From positions 15,066,501 to 15,130,500 of the forward strand of contig CM028927.1 of assembly GCA_016801845.1 (NCBI GenBank): a stretch of DNA of 64,000 nt, given 5' to 3'. This document shows, piece after piece, positions 9,330-21,863 of this stretch; within the stretch, counting starts at the first letter, position 1, and each line of letters starts with the position of its first letter. Source of the stretch: Polydactylus sextarius (Eukaryota > Chordata > Actinopteri > Polynemidae). Both the position numbers and the translations under genes were made by a program. The notes below the pieces were generated by a model. The model had not been told where the DNA came from. It made no database searches and saw nothing but the letters and a program-made list of their open reading frames with translations.

Positions 9330-10500
9330 ATGTCTCTTTTTGTCACTTAGTCCATCCTCACCGTGTCTCCATATTCTCCCTCTCATTATGGCTGAAGGCA
9401 ATTCCCATACCACCCTGTGCTCTCACCTTCTACTTTTTTCCCCACCATCTTCTTTTATTCTTCTCAGCAGGTTCAGTCTTTCTTTTTCTCTCTTTCCTTC
9501 TCTACATCTTCGCGGCGTCGACTGTGTTGAGACAAAAAACACCTCCAGCTTCCGTTTCCTTCGTTCTTTTGACTCCTGTTTTGTTCACTCTGTTCTTCCC
9601 TGAGGGCTGTGTGTCAGGAGCTGCCTGAGGTAGCTCCCCCATCAGGGTGTTCACTTCCTCCCCCTTTTCCCTCCCCTTCTCTCCTTCCATTTTCCTCAGT
9701 ATTCCATCTTATCCCTACGGGATTCCCAGGCCTTAATTATTCATTGTAATTTGTAGATTAATTCTGCATGGCTACCTCCCTCATCACACACACACATACA
9801 CACACACACACACACACATGCACACACTCTCTCCAGTTCCTTTCCCTCTTCATTCCTTCGCTCCACCCAGGCACACCTATGCCTCCTACCTCCTCCTTCA
9901 CTTCATCTTTCATTGTATAACTCCCATTTTTGCTCTTTCCCTTTACTACCATTTAGATTTTTGCATCCCTCCTGTCTTCCATCTTTAATCCTCTTTCGAT
10001 CTTTCTACTTGTTCCCACATTGTTCTTTTGTTCTGTTCTTGTTCTGTTTATCCCTCCTCTGTCCATTCCTCTGAGCTCTTACCCTCACTCGGTCCACACT
10101 ACTCTCTGGTTTTCTGTCTTTCACCACCTATACTTTCCTCCCTCGTTCTCCTCCCCTCTTCCTCCCAGTGACAGGTTCCATTATCATGTTTCTCACGGCT
10201 CGCCTGCTCCCCTCCTGATGGATGACCTCACACGAATATTAATTTACTGTAGCATTAACAATATCACATCTTATTCTACACTTACCTCTCCTCCCTCCCC
10301 GCTTTCCCTCTGCTCCTCCCTCCTTCTCCTTCCGTCTCTACCCTCCAAACACCCTTCAGCCACTTCTCTAATTTTCATTTGTCGCTTCTCCCACTCTTTT
10401 ACTCTCTCCTCATGTCTTCATCTCTCTCAGCACTTTTGCCTAAAGTTGGCGCTCTGCATTCAAAGTAAATTCTTTCACACTATTGCACATACATTCAAAA
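9330..10500 (+). other. Long pyrimidine-biased domain with (CA)n
   Basis: Over about 1.2 kb the plus strand is mostly C and T. It gives spurious frames rich in Ser, Leu, Phe and Pro at 9277-9603 and 10020-10526. An interrupted CA microsatellite is at about 9785-9828. Two more complex inserts, at 9722-9770 ('ccttaattattcattgtaat') and 10196-10270 ('cgaatattaatttactgt'), break the bias and may be regulatory. Confidence 0.65.
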
Positions 10501-10599
10501 AGACAATAAAATACCTTTACCCATAGAGCAATTCTATTAACTCACCACAGCTTATCATCTTTCTATTTTGACTCCAAATTCAATCTTAATACAAACTCA

Positions 10600-10760
10600 C
10601 AGTATATGTACACTGCAGGAATACAACATTAAATTGAGTGGCATTTACCTGGGCCCCATGAAATCTGTCTTTCTGAAGCCAAATGTTGAAGCTATTTGCA
10701 TAATTCATGCGGAGCATCATGATACACGGTGCATAATGGAAATGTTGAGTGAAAGGTGCT
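10600..10760. promoter_or_regulatory. Candidate regulatory block with POU octamer
   Basis: This is complex sequence with a perfect octamer ATTTGCAT at 10694-10701 in the context 'atttgcataattcat', which also looks like a tandem POU or POU/homeodomain site. A long AT microsatellite borders it. Function is inferred from motif content only. Confidence 0.3.
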
Positions 10761-10763
10761 TGC

Positions 10764-10766
<3 letters not shown>

Positions 10767-10822
<56 letters not shown>
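10767..10822. repeat. Microsatellite (AT)22(AC)6
   Basis: A 44-nt AT alternation passes into AC. AT runs of this length can extrude as cruciforms and are usually polymorphic. Confidence 0.95.
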
Positions 10823-10823
<1 letters not shown>

Positions 10824-10839
10824 TCGTCAGTGTGAGCAG

Positions 10840-11165
10840 AAAAGCTGTTGACATGAGAGGAGTTGGAGGGAGCAGAGGAGGAAAGATGTGGGAAAGATAA
10901 ATGTGGTTGAGTGAGAGGAGAACAGGTCATTGGCTCCGGATATTCATTGCTCATATTTCTTTATCTACTTCCCTCTCACGCCATCTCCTCTCTCTTTAAC
11001 ATCAGTTTTCCTTCTTTTTTCTTAGTCTACTTTTCCCTTTCGCATCACTTCCATTTCTCACCCTCTTCTCTCCCTCTCTGCTTTTCAAATCCCACTATTT
11101 ATCCCGTCATCTCTCTCCTCGTCATGAGAGACTACGGTACACAGTATTTATCATCACCTGTCTAA
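10840..11165. other. Purine-to-pyrimidine switch
   Basis: The plus strand is purine-rich at about 10850-10920 and then pyrimidine-rich at 10960-11125. This is a smaller version of the asymmetry switch seen near 1.7 kb. Confidence 0.55.
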
Positions 11166-12600
11166 ACTCATTTGATCAGCAGGACTCTTAGTGGGGTTTA
11201 GCTGCTGCTGCTCTGAAGTCAGTATCTATAGCCTCACAAAACCTGTATAATTTTTGCAGATTAGACCAGTTATCTGGTTAAAACTGGCTGGATCTATGCT
11301 GAGAATTTGCAAAGAGTCATAGAGGTGGAAAAATAACAGGAGATGAAAGTCATCTAAAGTGGTAGTGGTACATGTAACAAGAGATTTTTGCTTTATTTAG
11401 CATATCTGTACAAATTACAAGCTGGGATAAATAAAGTTGGGATGTAAGCACTTTCTGACTTTGAGGAAATCACATGCAGCGAAGTGTAGAGCAGCGTGAG
11501 CCAACGCAAATCCGTTCAAAATGAAAATAAAAACACAGTAAAGCACTCAAAGCAAAGTGTTTGCTACTGCAAAAAAATGATGCAACATATTTTAGAAGAA
11601 CATAAGACATGCATTAGTCTCACAAGTAATAAAGAAGAAGAAGAAGAAGAAATTTCAATTCATTGTTTTTCTCCAAACGATATTAAGGACAAAAGGCGAC
11701 GGCGGCAGTAATGATAAAAAATCACCTTGATCATTTTTGGGTAATTTAATTTCCAAACTAATGGGTTCAGGCAAATCTCCTGACCCATTTCACTGTGAAA
11801 CCTTCATCACAGCGTACCATATATGACATCAGTGAGTTATCTTCTTCAACATGTAATCAACAATTATCCATTCTATGCACGTATAAAAATAAAAATATCC
11901 TACAATAATTTCCTGTTTCCTGATCTTGTATGTGCAGCTGTTCTGGAGTTAGAGAAATAATCCACGTCACACTGATTTGAAATCTCTGAATCAATCCCAA
12001 CTCTAAAGATAATTTATGTTATATATTTAGGTGATAATACAATGAAACTTGTACATAAAGATCAAATACAAAGATCAGACACCTATAAATATTATTTAAA
12101 AATGAAGCTTTTGTCTTCTTCTAGTAAAATAAGGAGTTATTTCCCTACTTTCTATTCTTTTCTTCACCACTTATTTACAGTATGTGCCGGTGTGTGACAG
12201 TTTTAGTGATGACCTTTCAAGCCACTAAATTAACTGTGGAAGAGTCTAAAGGATTTAGGACAGATAGCAAAGACAACAAACGTGACAGTTTGATGGAAAA
12301 AAAATAGTCATGAATGGTTTATTAGAAGGAAGAAGCTTCCCGAGATACAATAACAGGAGTGAGAATAAGCGTGTATGTTTGTGTGCAGGAGAAATAAAGA
12401 GAGGGACGAAGCCTGTCAGATGAAAAGGACGTCGTGTGAGAATATCAGAGGATTTCTGTATAAATAGTGTAAATGTAGTGCAGGGAACAGTATGGTGTGC
12501 GTTGTAGGAGATGAAGGTAAAATATGCATGAAAAGGAAAACACTGGAAATAGAGCATGTTATTGAATATGAAATAGACGTTCTTCATCAGGTTTGTATGA
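11166..12600. other. Unique AT-rich DNA with a short (GAA)n
   Basis: A (AGA)7 tract lies at about 11632-11652. No exon, RNA gene or recognisable transposon was found. The 110-residue minus frame at 12255-12587 has no family resemblance. Confidence 0.55.
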
Positions 12601-14145
12601 AGCAGTTAATAATCACACCAGACAAGAAACTAAACTGTCCATCAGGCAGAGACACAGTGAAATGGACATAAAATTGGACTTTAGTTAATTAGTTACAGGT
12701 TTGAGTTAACAACTATCACAAGCCCAGTGTCATAGTTTGTACAAGATGAAACCAAGAAGCAAAATTCATGACGTGTCTTCATGAAAAAGTTGGTGAATTA
12801 AAGAATGAATTAAAGGGAATTAAAAATCTTTCTGAGATAGCGAACTGTCTAAACTGTCAGTCAATAAACCTGTGAGTTTGGTCACCAATAACTTTTTAGG
12901 GTTAATTCAAGACATTTTTCTTTTATCACTGAGTCTTGTCTCATAACATTTCTGTCTCCAACAGAAAAAGGTTAAACAAAAATAGCGGTGATCGTTTCTG
13001 GCAATTTCTGACTTTTTTTGGGGTTATAAATGTTTAAAAGGCCACAGTTTACTACCCAAATGTAAAGTTTACCTGTCCTGTCATTTGTCAACACACACAC
13101 ACACACAAAGGGTCTTGTAACTTTGTATGAAGGACGTTAGATCTTTCTTTGACACTGTATTCTTCTTACTGTCTGCTGTATAATACCAAGGACAGTGTTT
13201 GTAGTGGTAATACAGGATAGGCGCAGGACAAATGATTGAGTACCTTTATGATTGCTACTGTATCATCTTTGTCCTCCGTGTGAAAAAGTGTCTGCATCCT
13301 TGAGTGACTATTCTCCTGCTGCTTTAAGTGTTACTTTGTCCAGGTGACTGTTATTCTAACTGCCAGCCTTGGTAGACTGGAGGCAGCACATTGTATTGTA
13401 ATTTATGAATAAAGTGTAGACAAAGCTGCCATTGTGAAGTCACACTGAGGCCGAGAAAGGTTTTATATAGTAAACTTCACAGAAGTTAAATCTGGTATTC
13501 TTTTTTTGGTAAAATATTCAGATGAAGACAGCACCTGCGCTTAATGTCTCTGTTTCTGTTAAGCTGTTTTTTTTTTACACAATCACAATATTTCATTAAA
13601 CAACTTCTTTCATCTGTTTTTAGCTGTGTAATGTGTCAGTTTGCTGTAGGGGATTCATCACAGAAACAAATTCTGCTCTTGTAGAGTTTTTAATTCCTGA
13701 ATGAAGCGACTGAGTTGTTGTACTTAAATGAAAGCAGGTGCGCACACGAGTGAGAGCAATTTGAAGGCTGTGTTGAAGCCTCCGGGTTTGTCGGCTCAGA
13801 TTCTGTGCTTCTTGTTTCTTTAGACGAGAGATAAATACAGTTACAGCCTGATAAACTCTGATGCGCAGTGCACACTCCTTTACTCCCTTGTTGTTCTTTA
13901 CTTGAATGTGATATCTCAGGGACATCTTGAAGGAATATGTTGCATCTAAGAATGAACTGATTAAAGTTTGATTGTCATAGGTCAAAGATCCCATCATACC
14001 ACACGTATTTCATTAATTTTGTGGTAATTTCTGACATTCCTCCATCCCTCTATTCTAACAGTTTTTGGAAAATGCCTTGGTTCTTCTGTTTCAAGCTATT
14101 CTAGCATGGTATGGAAAACCTGCAGGAAGACACAGCTCAATTTTT
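12601..14145. other. Unique AT-rich DNA, nothing coding
   Basis: The only simple repeat is (AC)8 at about 13090-13107. Minus-strand frames at 13620-13997 overlap each other in two phases and resemble nothing known. One T9 run is at about 13567. Confidence 0.55.
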
Positions 14146-14220
14146 AGCCAGTTCTCATGAATATTCAACATGTTAATCAGCTTGACTGATTCGCTAACAG
14201 CTGTCAATGAGAACCTGGCT
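14146..14220. repeat. Imperfect inverted repeat (stem-loop)
   Basis: 'agccagttctcatga' at 14146-14160 pairs with 'tcaatgagaacctggct' at 14204-14220 when two single-base bulges are allowed. The loop is about 43 nt. It could be chance or a decayed foldback element. Confidence 0.6.
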
Positions 14221-14306
14221 ATTAGCATCCTTTGCCGTATGCGGCAAGTGAAGGAACTTAATTTAAAAGTTCTTATGTACGTATCAACAAAAATGTTTAA
14301 AATGGT

Positions 14307-14438
14307 AAAAAAAAAAAAAAAGCAAACAAAGAAACAAAAAAGATGCAGATGATGTTTAATATCCATAGTCAAAAGGTCAACTTCGCTGTGGCATCGTGTG
14401 GCAAGTCATGCAAAAACCTTTAAAAAAAAAAAAAAAAA
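14307..14438. repeat. Two poly-A tracts
   Basis: A15 lies at 14307-14321 and A17 at 14422-14438, with unique sequence between. They may be slippage products or old retrotransposon tails. No element body was recognised. Confidence 0.8.
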
Positions 14439-14660
14439 CATTATTCAGTGCCATATCTCAGGAAAAGAAGAGGAGATCGTGAGCATATTTTGGCAGTTAA
14501 AAAAAAAAACTAGCTTGTTTCCTCAAACTGAGAGTGTCTCAGAGAGAGGAAGTCTAAAATAACTCTCACAGCTCAAACACAGTCACACAAGCTAATCATG
14601 TGAGTGGGCTTGTGTGTCATCAGATATGTGTCATGTCACACAAACATGTAAATTATCTGA

Positions 14661-14671
14661 AAAAAAAAAAG

Positions 14672-14733
<62 letters not shown>
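14661..14733. repeat. Compound microsatellite A10-(CT)n-(CA)n
   Basis: A10 is followed by about 12 CT units and then 19 CA units. This shifts the strand composition stepwise and gives short Ser/Leu and His/Thr false frames. Confidence 0.95.
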
Positions 14734-14735
<2 letters not shown>

Positions 14736-14847
14736 GCATCAGATTGAATGTTGCCATAGCTGTTTTTTGCCTCAAGCAAAAACCTTTTACCTCTCCCACC
14801 TCACTGAGCACTCAGTGAATAGAGACTCCACTCCTGTTTTCTCGCTC

Positions 14848-14875
14848 TGTGTGTGTGTTTGTGTGTGTGTGTGTG
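14848..14875. repeat. Interrupted (GT)n microsatellite
   Basis: About 14 GT units with a single TTT interruption. It lies 115 bases from the CA tract and in opposite orientation. Confidence 0.9.
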
Positions 14876-15216
14876 AGAGACTGACTCAGACTTGAAGAAC
14901 AACTTACCCCCAACACTTATACACTCTTCTTGGTAAAACACAGTCCAGAGTAAAAAGGGAAAAGGGAAAGGACCGTGTGTGCCTACCGGGAACTGGTTTC
15001 ATTTCAACAGTCTCCAAAGAAAAGGATGCACTGCTGTTACTGACAGCAGCTCTGGGATCTTAGCCTGACTGAAGAAATACTTTAACTGTTAGTACAGTAT
15101 AAAATAACTCTCCTTGAAATAGGTTTTCAGAAGTTGCAGTAACCCATAAACAGCAGAGTAGTGAACTATTTGCAGTGTATTGCATCTTTAAAAGATGAAA
15201 AGTAACTTGCTGTATA

Positions 15217-15242
15217 TGTGTGTGTGTGTGTGTATGTATATG

Positions 15243-15282
<40 letters not shown>
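15217..15282. repeat. Compound (GT)n-(AT)n microsatellite
   Basis: A short GT run with TA interruptions leads into about 18 AT units. Alternating purine-pyrimidine sequence covers the whole length. Confidence 0.93.
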
Positions 15283-15283
<1 letters not shown>

Positions 15284-15678
15284 CTCACTATGCCCAGTCA
15301 TTTAAGATGCTACTGTGATTGATACTTAACAGGACGAAATGCTCCAGTTTGTTGTGAATCATTTTACAGTTGTGTACCACCGCATCGTAATGAGGAAATA
15401 TGTCAACAGTGCAACAATATCGCTCAAGCAGAAACAAGTGGTTCTCATTAGTAATAGTGTTGAATGCCTACCTGTGTGTATAAGGTCACAGATGGTGGAA
15501 AAAAAGTAGCCTGCAGCTGTGATTGGCTGTAGCATGATTCACAGAGAGACAGAAAAAAAAAAACTGAGAACAAGTTGCTATGAAACAACCACTCAGCTTG
15601 TGTGAGCGCGGCGCGGAAGAACGTGTCGGATCAAATTGTCAGTAGACAGCGAACATGCAAACACACATGCCCAAGGAG

Positions 15679-15680
<2 letters not shown>

Positions 15681-15724
<44 letters not shown>
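15681..15724. repeat. Microsatellite (CA)22
   Basis: A perfect CA run. The 400 bases before it include a small GC-rich word 'gagcgcggcgcgga' near 15605, and otherwise nothing recognisable. Confidence 0.96.
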
Positions 15725-15725
<1 letters not shown>

Positions 15726-16039
15726 CACTGATAAGAATCACCCAGGACTGACACGGTCATAATGGCCACTTCAGGCCATTACTTTTCTGAACCCCATAGG
15801 AGGGAGCGAACAGGATAATAAAAACATAAGGGCAATAGAAAAGCTGAGTGAGTGTGGGCAGGAAGAGAGAATGTAATACTGATATATTTTCCAAATCGAT
15901 TGATGCCTGAGTAAATGTCCAATTAATCTGTTTTATGATAGCAGGATGAGCTCTGTGGGATGAAATATGTATGAGGGTCCTTCAGACAGCTCTGTATTTA
16001 AAAATTCTTTTCATCCTACGCCCTGAGGAATATGTCAGA

Positions 16040-16041
<2 letters not shown>

Positions 16042-16080
<39 letters not shown>

Positions 16081-16093
16081 GTGTGTGTGTGTG
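16042..16093. repeat. Microsatellite (GT)n with one CG step
   Basis: About 26 units, with a single 'gcgt' interruption at about 16075. Confidence 0.95.
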
Positions 16094-18639
16094 CTTCATA
16101 CCTCCCACCCAGACATCTAGGAAGCACATGGATATAAGCTGAGAGTGAAGTTAACAAACATAAACATAAAACCTGCATAAACAAGCACATTACGTATTTG
16201 AATATCAATCGTTTGAAACACAAAGATTCACACAGACGGACATGCTCAAGTTTCTCAAACATTCTGCAGATGAGAAACATTTCCCCCACCGGACGCCGCA
16301 GTCAACACAATTACTTAGATACATAAGCAGATGCACCACTGAGCAGTTGCCGAGTATCAGGCCAAGTGATCAATCGATCTCGATTTTGCCTAAAGCCAAT
16401 AATGGGACAGGATCCAGACTGTGTGCGGGCTGGGAGATCATTGTGTTTAGTCACAGCACAGCGCCATCTCCCCTGGGCTCACTACTGCAGCACCAACTTG
16501 TTTGTTTGTGTGCGTGCGTGTATGTATGTAAGGAGTAATCCTGTTTGTATTGGAGCAACATAGTTGTTGATGGTTTGTGCCGTGTTGTGTGATGTGAGCA
16601 AAATTGGGTTTCTAGTCCATCTTCTCCTCCTGTTGACCACATGCCTCCTGCCTTTCACAAACCGTGTTTTGTGTCTTTAGTAGCTATAAGAAGTTGAAGT
16701 GATACTCTTGTGTCAGTGGTGTGGTTTTTAAACATATTTAGTTCATACAAAGATGAGTCAGAAGTATTTGCACATTGTCACTTAACTTCTGCGGCTTGTC
16801 TTCATGGAGAAAGGATCATTATGAAATTATGAACAGATGCAGATTTTGCAATAAGTGTGCTCCTGGCCCACAGATAATGTTGTATTTTGAGTGAACATTT
16901 CCTGATTTCTTACTCCAACTATTCTCTTACATTACAAGGAATCAAGTCTATGGGCCAGTAGTTTCTTTCATACACTGTCTGTTGGTTAAAGTTAATTTGT
17001 AACATTTATTATCTTTTATCGCCCTAACGCTTGAGTTTAATCAAGATGTGGCAAACATGGCAGTTGGATTTTCAAAATAAAATATTTCAAAATTAAATTT
17101 GACAAATCTCACAACGTTCATTTTGTTATGTTAACGCATTGAGTACTGCCCAATCAGAGGCAGTGTAGGTAGGGTCATGCCCACATCATACTGAATGACG
17201 CATATCAGGACTGAAAACTCTCCCTGCATGTGCATCACTGCTTTGCATGCATTCGTTTAAATGTGGTTCAACTTTGCCTATGCAACAACAGCAACATTAC
17301 ATAAAAGCTGTGAGTACAGATAAAGGAAAGATGATCAAAAGGCTGATTGAAGCAGATTTCTTTTTCTTCATTCATTTTATGGAAATGTTATTGTATCACT
17401 ACGTTTTCTTCTGTTTCTTCTTATTGAGTTTTGTGAGATTGTATACAGGCCCAACTCGGGACGGGCATTGCAAACCAGCTTAAGCGAGCCATGGCGAGGC
17501 AAATTTTTTGCTGCATAGCAAAATTCATTTACATAGCCGAGTTCATACACAAGTCAGTTTCAAAGTGCTCCACAAACATTTCAAACTTTTAAAGGGATTG
17601 AGTCAGAGATTCAGGGTTTTTTTTTTTTTTTATTAAAAAAAAGCCTGTATTCAGAGGCAGTGTCAGAGTTGGGACATGTCATAGATCCTCAGGACAATTA
17701 TGTGTCAAGGACTATTAGAATATATTACAGAATGTAAATCATATACAGTATTATCAGATTAAAAAGAAAAGAAAGAACAAAAAAACAGCCTGAAGCACTG
17801 ATGCATCATGTTTCCATTTCATCTTCTGCAGATGTAGTATGGGCATATTGCTGCCACACTGAACCTCAAACATGCAGGTTGAATGAACTAATTTGACTTA
17901 ACACATATATGTCATTTTTGTAAGAGATAAAGAAATGATATGATATGGTGTAATGTGTCACATGATAGCACCAGTTGGAAAGAATAGTCTTGGTAGTATC
18001 ATGCTTTACCTTTTGTTGCTTAACTGTTTTGACTGTGCAAGCTGCTCTGTGAGTGCATGTACATTGTCAATTTCGTATTTGTGAATGTGATGTACAGGCT
18101 GTATTATAGAGCAGAGCCACTTAAAGCTTTGTGTTGCCAAGAGAACATGAAGGTTCTGCCAAGACTTAAATAAAAGACATAAAGCACAAACAGAGGAGAG
18201 AGTTATTCACACAAAGACAAACTCTCTAAGATAAATAGAGCTGTTTCTCAATAACAACACTGCTGGGAAGCATGACAAACCCGTTAAAGATTTTAAATAC
18301 ACTTTAAATCACAAATTATAAATTATCTCGATTTGTGTGTCTCCAGAAGCAATCTTCAAGCTCTGGTATGAGCGTCTTGGTGCATGTTGTCTCCTAATAG
18401 CATATAATTTGAATGTATTTATGTTGGTTAGTTTATACACCAGTTTATGTGATCACAGCTCTTATCATACCTGATTAAATTTGTAATTTTTTGCTGTGTT
18501 TCAGCTGAATTAAATCCATCATTGTGCGACTGTACATCACAATGCAGGTTCGACATTGATTCTTTGATCCTCATATTGTCTCTATGTATTCATAAATCCA
18601 AGATCTATCTCTGCTTTTTATATTCCCTGAGTTCTGCCC
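16094..18639. other. Unique AT-rich DNA, no gene recognised
   Basis: About 2.5 kb holds no exon-like frame, microsatellite or repeat I know. A T15 run lies at about 17617-17631. The frames at 16242-16563 read the same DNA in two phases and have no family resemblance. Confidence 0.55.
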
Positions 18640-18694
18640 TGTGTGTTTGTGTGTGTGTGTGTCTGTGTGTGTCCGTGTGTGTGTGTGTGTGTGT
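18640..18694. repeat. Imperfect (GT)n microsatellite
   Basis: GT units are interrupted by TTTG, CTG and CCG steps. It is older and less pure than most other tracts here. Confidence 0.9.
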
Positions 18695-20370
18695 CTGAAT
18701 TGGATAAGCCATGATGTCTGGCATTATGCTTTAATTTCCATGGAAATAGGTTGCGGGAGAAAGCCCAGAATGAGATGGGAATTTCAGAGGCCCCAGCACG
18801 TATTGGTGGGAATTTAACATTCTGCTTTTTGGTACACTACATGCATGCACTTACACACATACACACACATACAGACAGGCTCTTTAAGCTGCCTCATTCG
18901 GGCTCAGTCAGCCTCTATTGTATAATGTGGTTTTGAATCATCACGATCGGTGTGTAAACCGGGCTGCTATGAGAACCTCCTACATGTCCAAGAATTATTC
19001 AAAAATGACTCAGTTGCTGTTGAGATAAGAAAAAAATAAAATAACATATATACTTTTACATATATATTTATATATAAAGAATGTCATGTAACTGCTATTT
19101 TAGATCAAAAAGCGATTACAGAGTCCAAAAAACTAGTGCTGATGGAACAGTCACGACAGAATGCAGTCTCCTAAACTGTGTCTAATTTGAACTGGCTCAA
19201 TAAGAGCCTTTTCCAATATCTTTTCCACACCTGGGGCCTCTGCTGCCACACTAAAATTACTCTCAGACCCTGCCTAGTAGGCATGCAAAGCACCCTCTTG
19301 CAGACACTCATATAATCACAGAGGCAAACATGAAGACATCTGCGCCTATAGGGTGAAGGAAAAAAAGGTATTACTGCCCAATAACACTTGCTACCATGGG
19401 AAAAGGATGATTTTAAATGAAAGAAAAGGTAGAAGGAGGGTGTAGTGTGATTAGTCAGGAACAAAGGATGAGTAGTCAGGGTGAGGGTGCAAGGTGGAGG
19501 ACAGAGGAGAGGTGGACATGCCCTCGAAAGGCTAAACAGAAGTTGAGAAGCAGGACTTTAATATTCATAACCTGGGATCCAGACAGAGTCGACTCTTTCA
19601 TGTGCACAAGGAAATGCAAGGAAGCCAGGGAGGAGAGGAAGATTAAAGAGAAAGCGATAAAGGCAGGGAATGAGAAATGTGGAGGGGAATAAAAGTTTTC
19701 TGTTAATTTAAGAATATAGGGTGATATCAAGCTCAATTACAGAAGCCATGAAAGCTTGAGCCTCTCACAAGATTGTCCTGTTCTTACTCCAACATCCATC
19801 TCTCTCTCTCTCTCTCTTTACCTTAAAGTCTTTTCCTTCACTTTCTCTGGTTTTATCTGTTTTTTTTTTCTCTAGAGCGTATTTCTGTCACTTTTGGGGC
19901 CTTTAAATGAGCCTTAGGCTGATTTTTAGATATTTTCAGAGTGTGTGGGTGGAGCCAAATCCAGCCGACAAAGTCTTTGAAAATCAGTTATTATGATATA
20001 AGATGAGATGCACTTTCCCTGACCTGCAGACACTTCAAGTGCAGATAACTTGCAAGGGAAAGTTTATATCCAACCACTTTTCCCTCTTGGTAAGAGGTAT
20101 AACTCCAGGTCGTCATTGTGATTTCAGAACTTTTCTGGTGCTGCTACAACAGTGAAGACCATGAACTTGCCTTGGGGGAGTTGAAAGAAAAGATGAATGA
20201 AGGGGAAAATAGATGACAGGGTTTGCACTGGACAGAAAAGAGAGTCTGAGCAATGGTTGAACAAGAGAGGCAAAATAAATGTCCCTGGTAGGAAAAAAAG
20301 ATTTACTTCTAGGTTTTAAGATGTCTGTGCTAGAAACTTGGAAAATACTACATGTATGAGGTTAGAAGCC
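18695..20370. other. Non-coding DNA with a short CT repeat
   Basis: It contains CA-rich words near 18853-18873, an A/T-alternating patch at 19045-19075, a purine-rich patch at 19410-19690 and (CT)9 at 19799-19816. No coding exon is supported. The paired frames at 19417-19736 follow the purine bias. Confidence 0.5.
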
Positions 20371-20379
20371 CTTATATGG

Positions 20380-20830
20380 TCAAGTAGCTGTCATTTAACC
20401 CTCAATAGTGTTTCCATTAATTAACTGTCATTTCCAAATGTTAACAAATGCTCCACTTCGATGTGGGAGCTGACAATAAAAATGATTTGTTTGATCTATC
20501 TCCTCTAACACAAAACCACCCACCATACAGAGAGCACCAAGGTAATAACCATGCAGTATCATTACCAGAGATTAATAGGGCTTTTAATACAGTCATTAAA
20601 CTCCAGTCTGAAATATAGATGACAGTTGTCAGCCATGATAGTATTCTCTTCCACTCCAGGATGCTTTGAAGCTCCCCGGAGTGCCAGAGTTATAGGTGCC
20701 ACCGGTGCTATCAAGAGCTAACAACATCCTTTGGCATTTACACTTCACTGGTTTCCAAACTATGAGTGCTGAGCTCGCTTGCACCGAGGCAATTGATCAG
20801 GCATGAAGTGTCCCTATCACAGCATTTCAG
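20380..20830. promoter_or_regulatory. Candidate enhancer with MEIS/TGIF palindrome
   Basis: This is complex, non-repetitive sequence. Single TGACAG motifs occur in reverse as 'ctgtca' at 20388-20393 and 20425-20430, and a near-perfect TALE homeodomain palindrome TGACAGTTGTCA is at 20620-20631. MEIS and TGIF factors bind TGACA half-sites and palindromes of this form. The stretch at 20640-20830 has balanced composition unlike the AT-rich background, as conserved non-coding elements often do. This is inference; no alignment was possible. Confidence 0.4.
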
Positions 20831-21818
20831 AAAGTAGCTTAAAGAAAGTTTTTTTTTTTTTTTAAGTTACTTAAACACAACGTAGATTCATTTAAGATTT
20901 TTTTTCTTTAAACTTAAGTTTGTTTTGGTGTCATTTCATACTTTTATTTGATAACGGATGGTACAGAGTTGGAGAGAGAATGGGGGCGACAGAGATGATG
21001 GATGACATCCAATAAAGTCCCCACCCGGACTGGAACCACGAAAAACATTGAAAAACATGACCAGTGCAGTCCAGTAAACACTGTTAGTCTTTCTGTCAGT
21101 CCACCCCTGTCCAGACTAGACTTTATTGACTTTATCTGGCACCACTATCAGCTTCTAACATCAAAATGTGCAAAACTAATATAATATAAGCTTTGATACT
21201 TTTATCTTGTGTCTTCTGTCTATATTTGGAATTGTTATATACTTGTTTTACACCAACTTGCAATTATTACAATTTTGAGTGTGTTTGTTGGCATGGCGGT
21301 TAATTCTTAGTTTTGTTATTTTATTCTGAAATCAGTAGAAGAAAAAACTCTTACAATTTGTTCCAATCATTTTGGTTTGAGTTTTAATTTTAGATATAGT
21401 TCTCAGTTGACAACTTAATGAACATTCTCCTTCCAATGTTCAAAACAACATAATCAGTATTATCATTTTAGTTATTTTGTTGTCATTTTCACTCAGTAAA
21501 GGTTGGAGTAAAGAATGATTATATCAGTTGTAGCTAATTCACATTACTTTGTCGGTGTAATTTGTTCTCTACAGGCTGGTGTCTGTATTTAAACTTTAAT
21601 TGTTCTCCGCAACAAAGTGTTCATACATGTGCATATATCATAGCAGTGGTATCAGTTTATCAAGCATCTGCAACAAGTGGTTTACAACAAAGTGAAATGT
21701 AGCAGTAGCCATAGTACACTGATATTTCTGTGTATCTAATCAGTGTTTTAAATCCACTGCTGCTCCTCTCATTTTCAGGTTGTAGCTACGAGTTGTGAAC
21801 ATTAATTAAGCTGCCACT
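20831..21818. other. Unique AT-rich DNA
   Basis: T16 at about 20849 and T10 at 20900 are the only simple repeats. No exon or repeat family is recognised. Confidence 0.55.
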
Positions 21819-21863
21819 AAAAAAATAAATAAATAATAAAAATAAATAAATAAATAAATAAAA
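21819..21863. repeat. Microsatellite (AAAT)n
   Basis: About ten AAAT units with one irregular step. Confidence 0.93.

Noticed and set aside
10020..10526. 168-residue plus frame with Ser/Leu/Pro-rich protein
   Set aside because: It is a product of the pyrimidine-biased domain, where stop codons are rare; no domain is seen.
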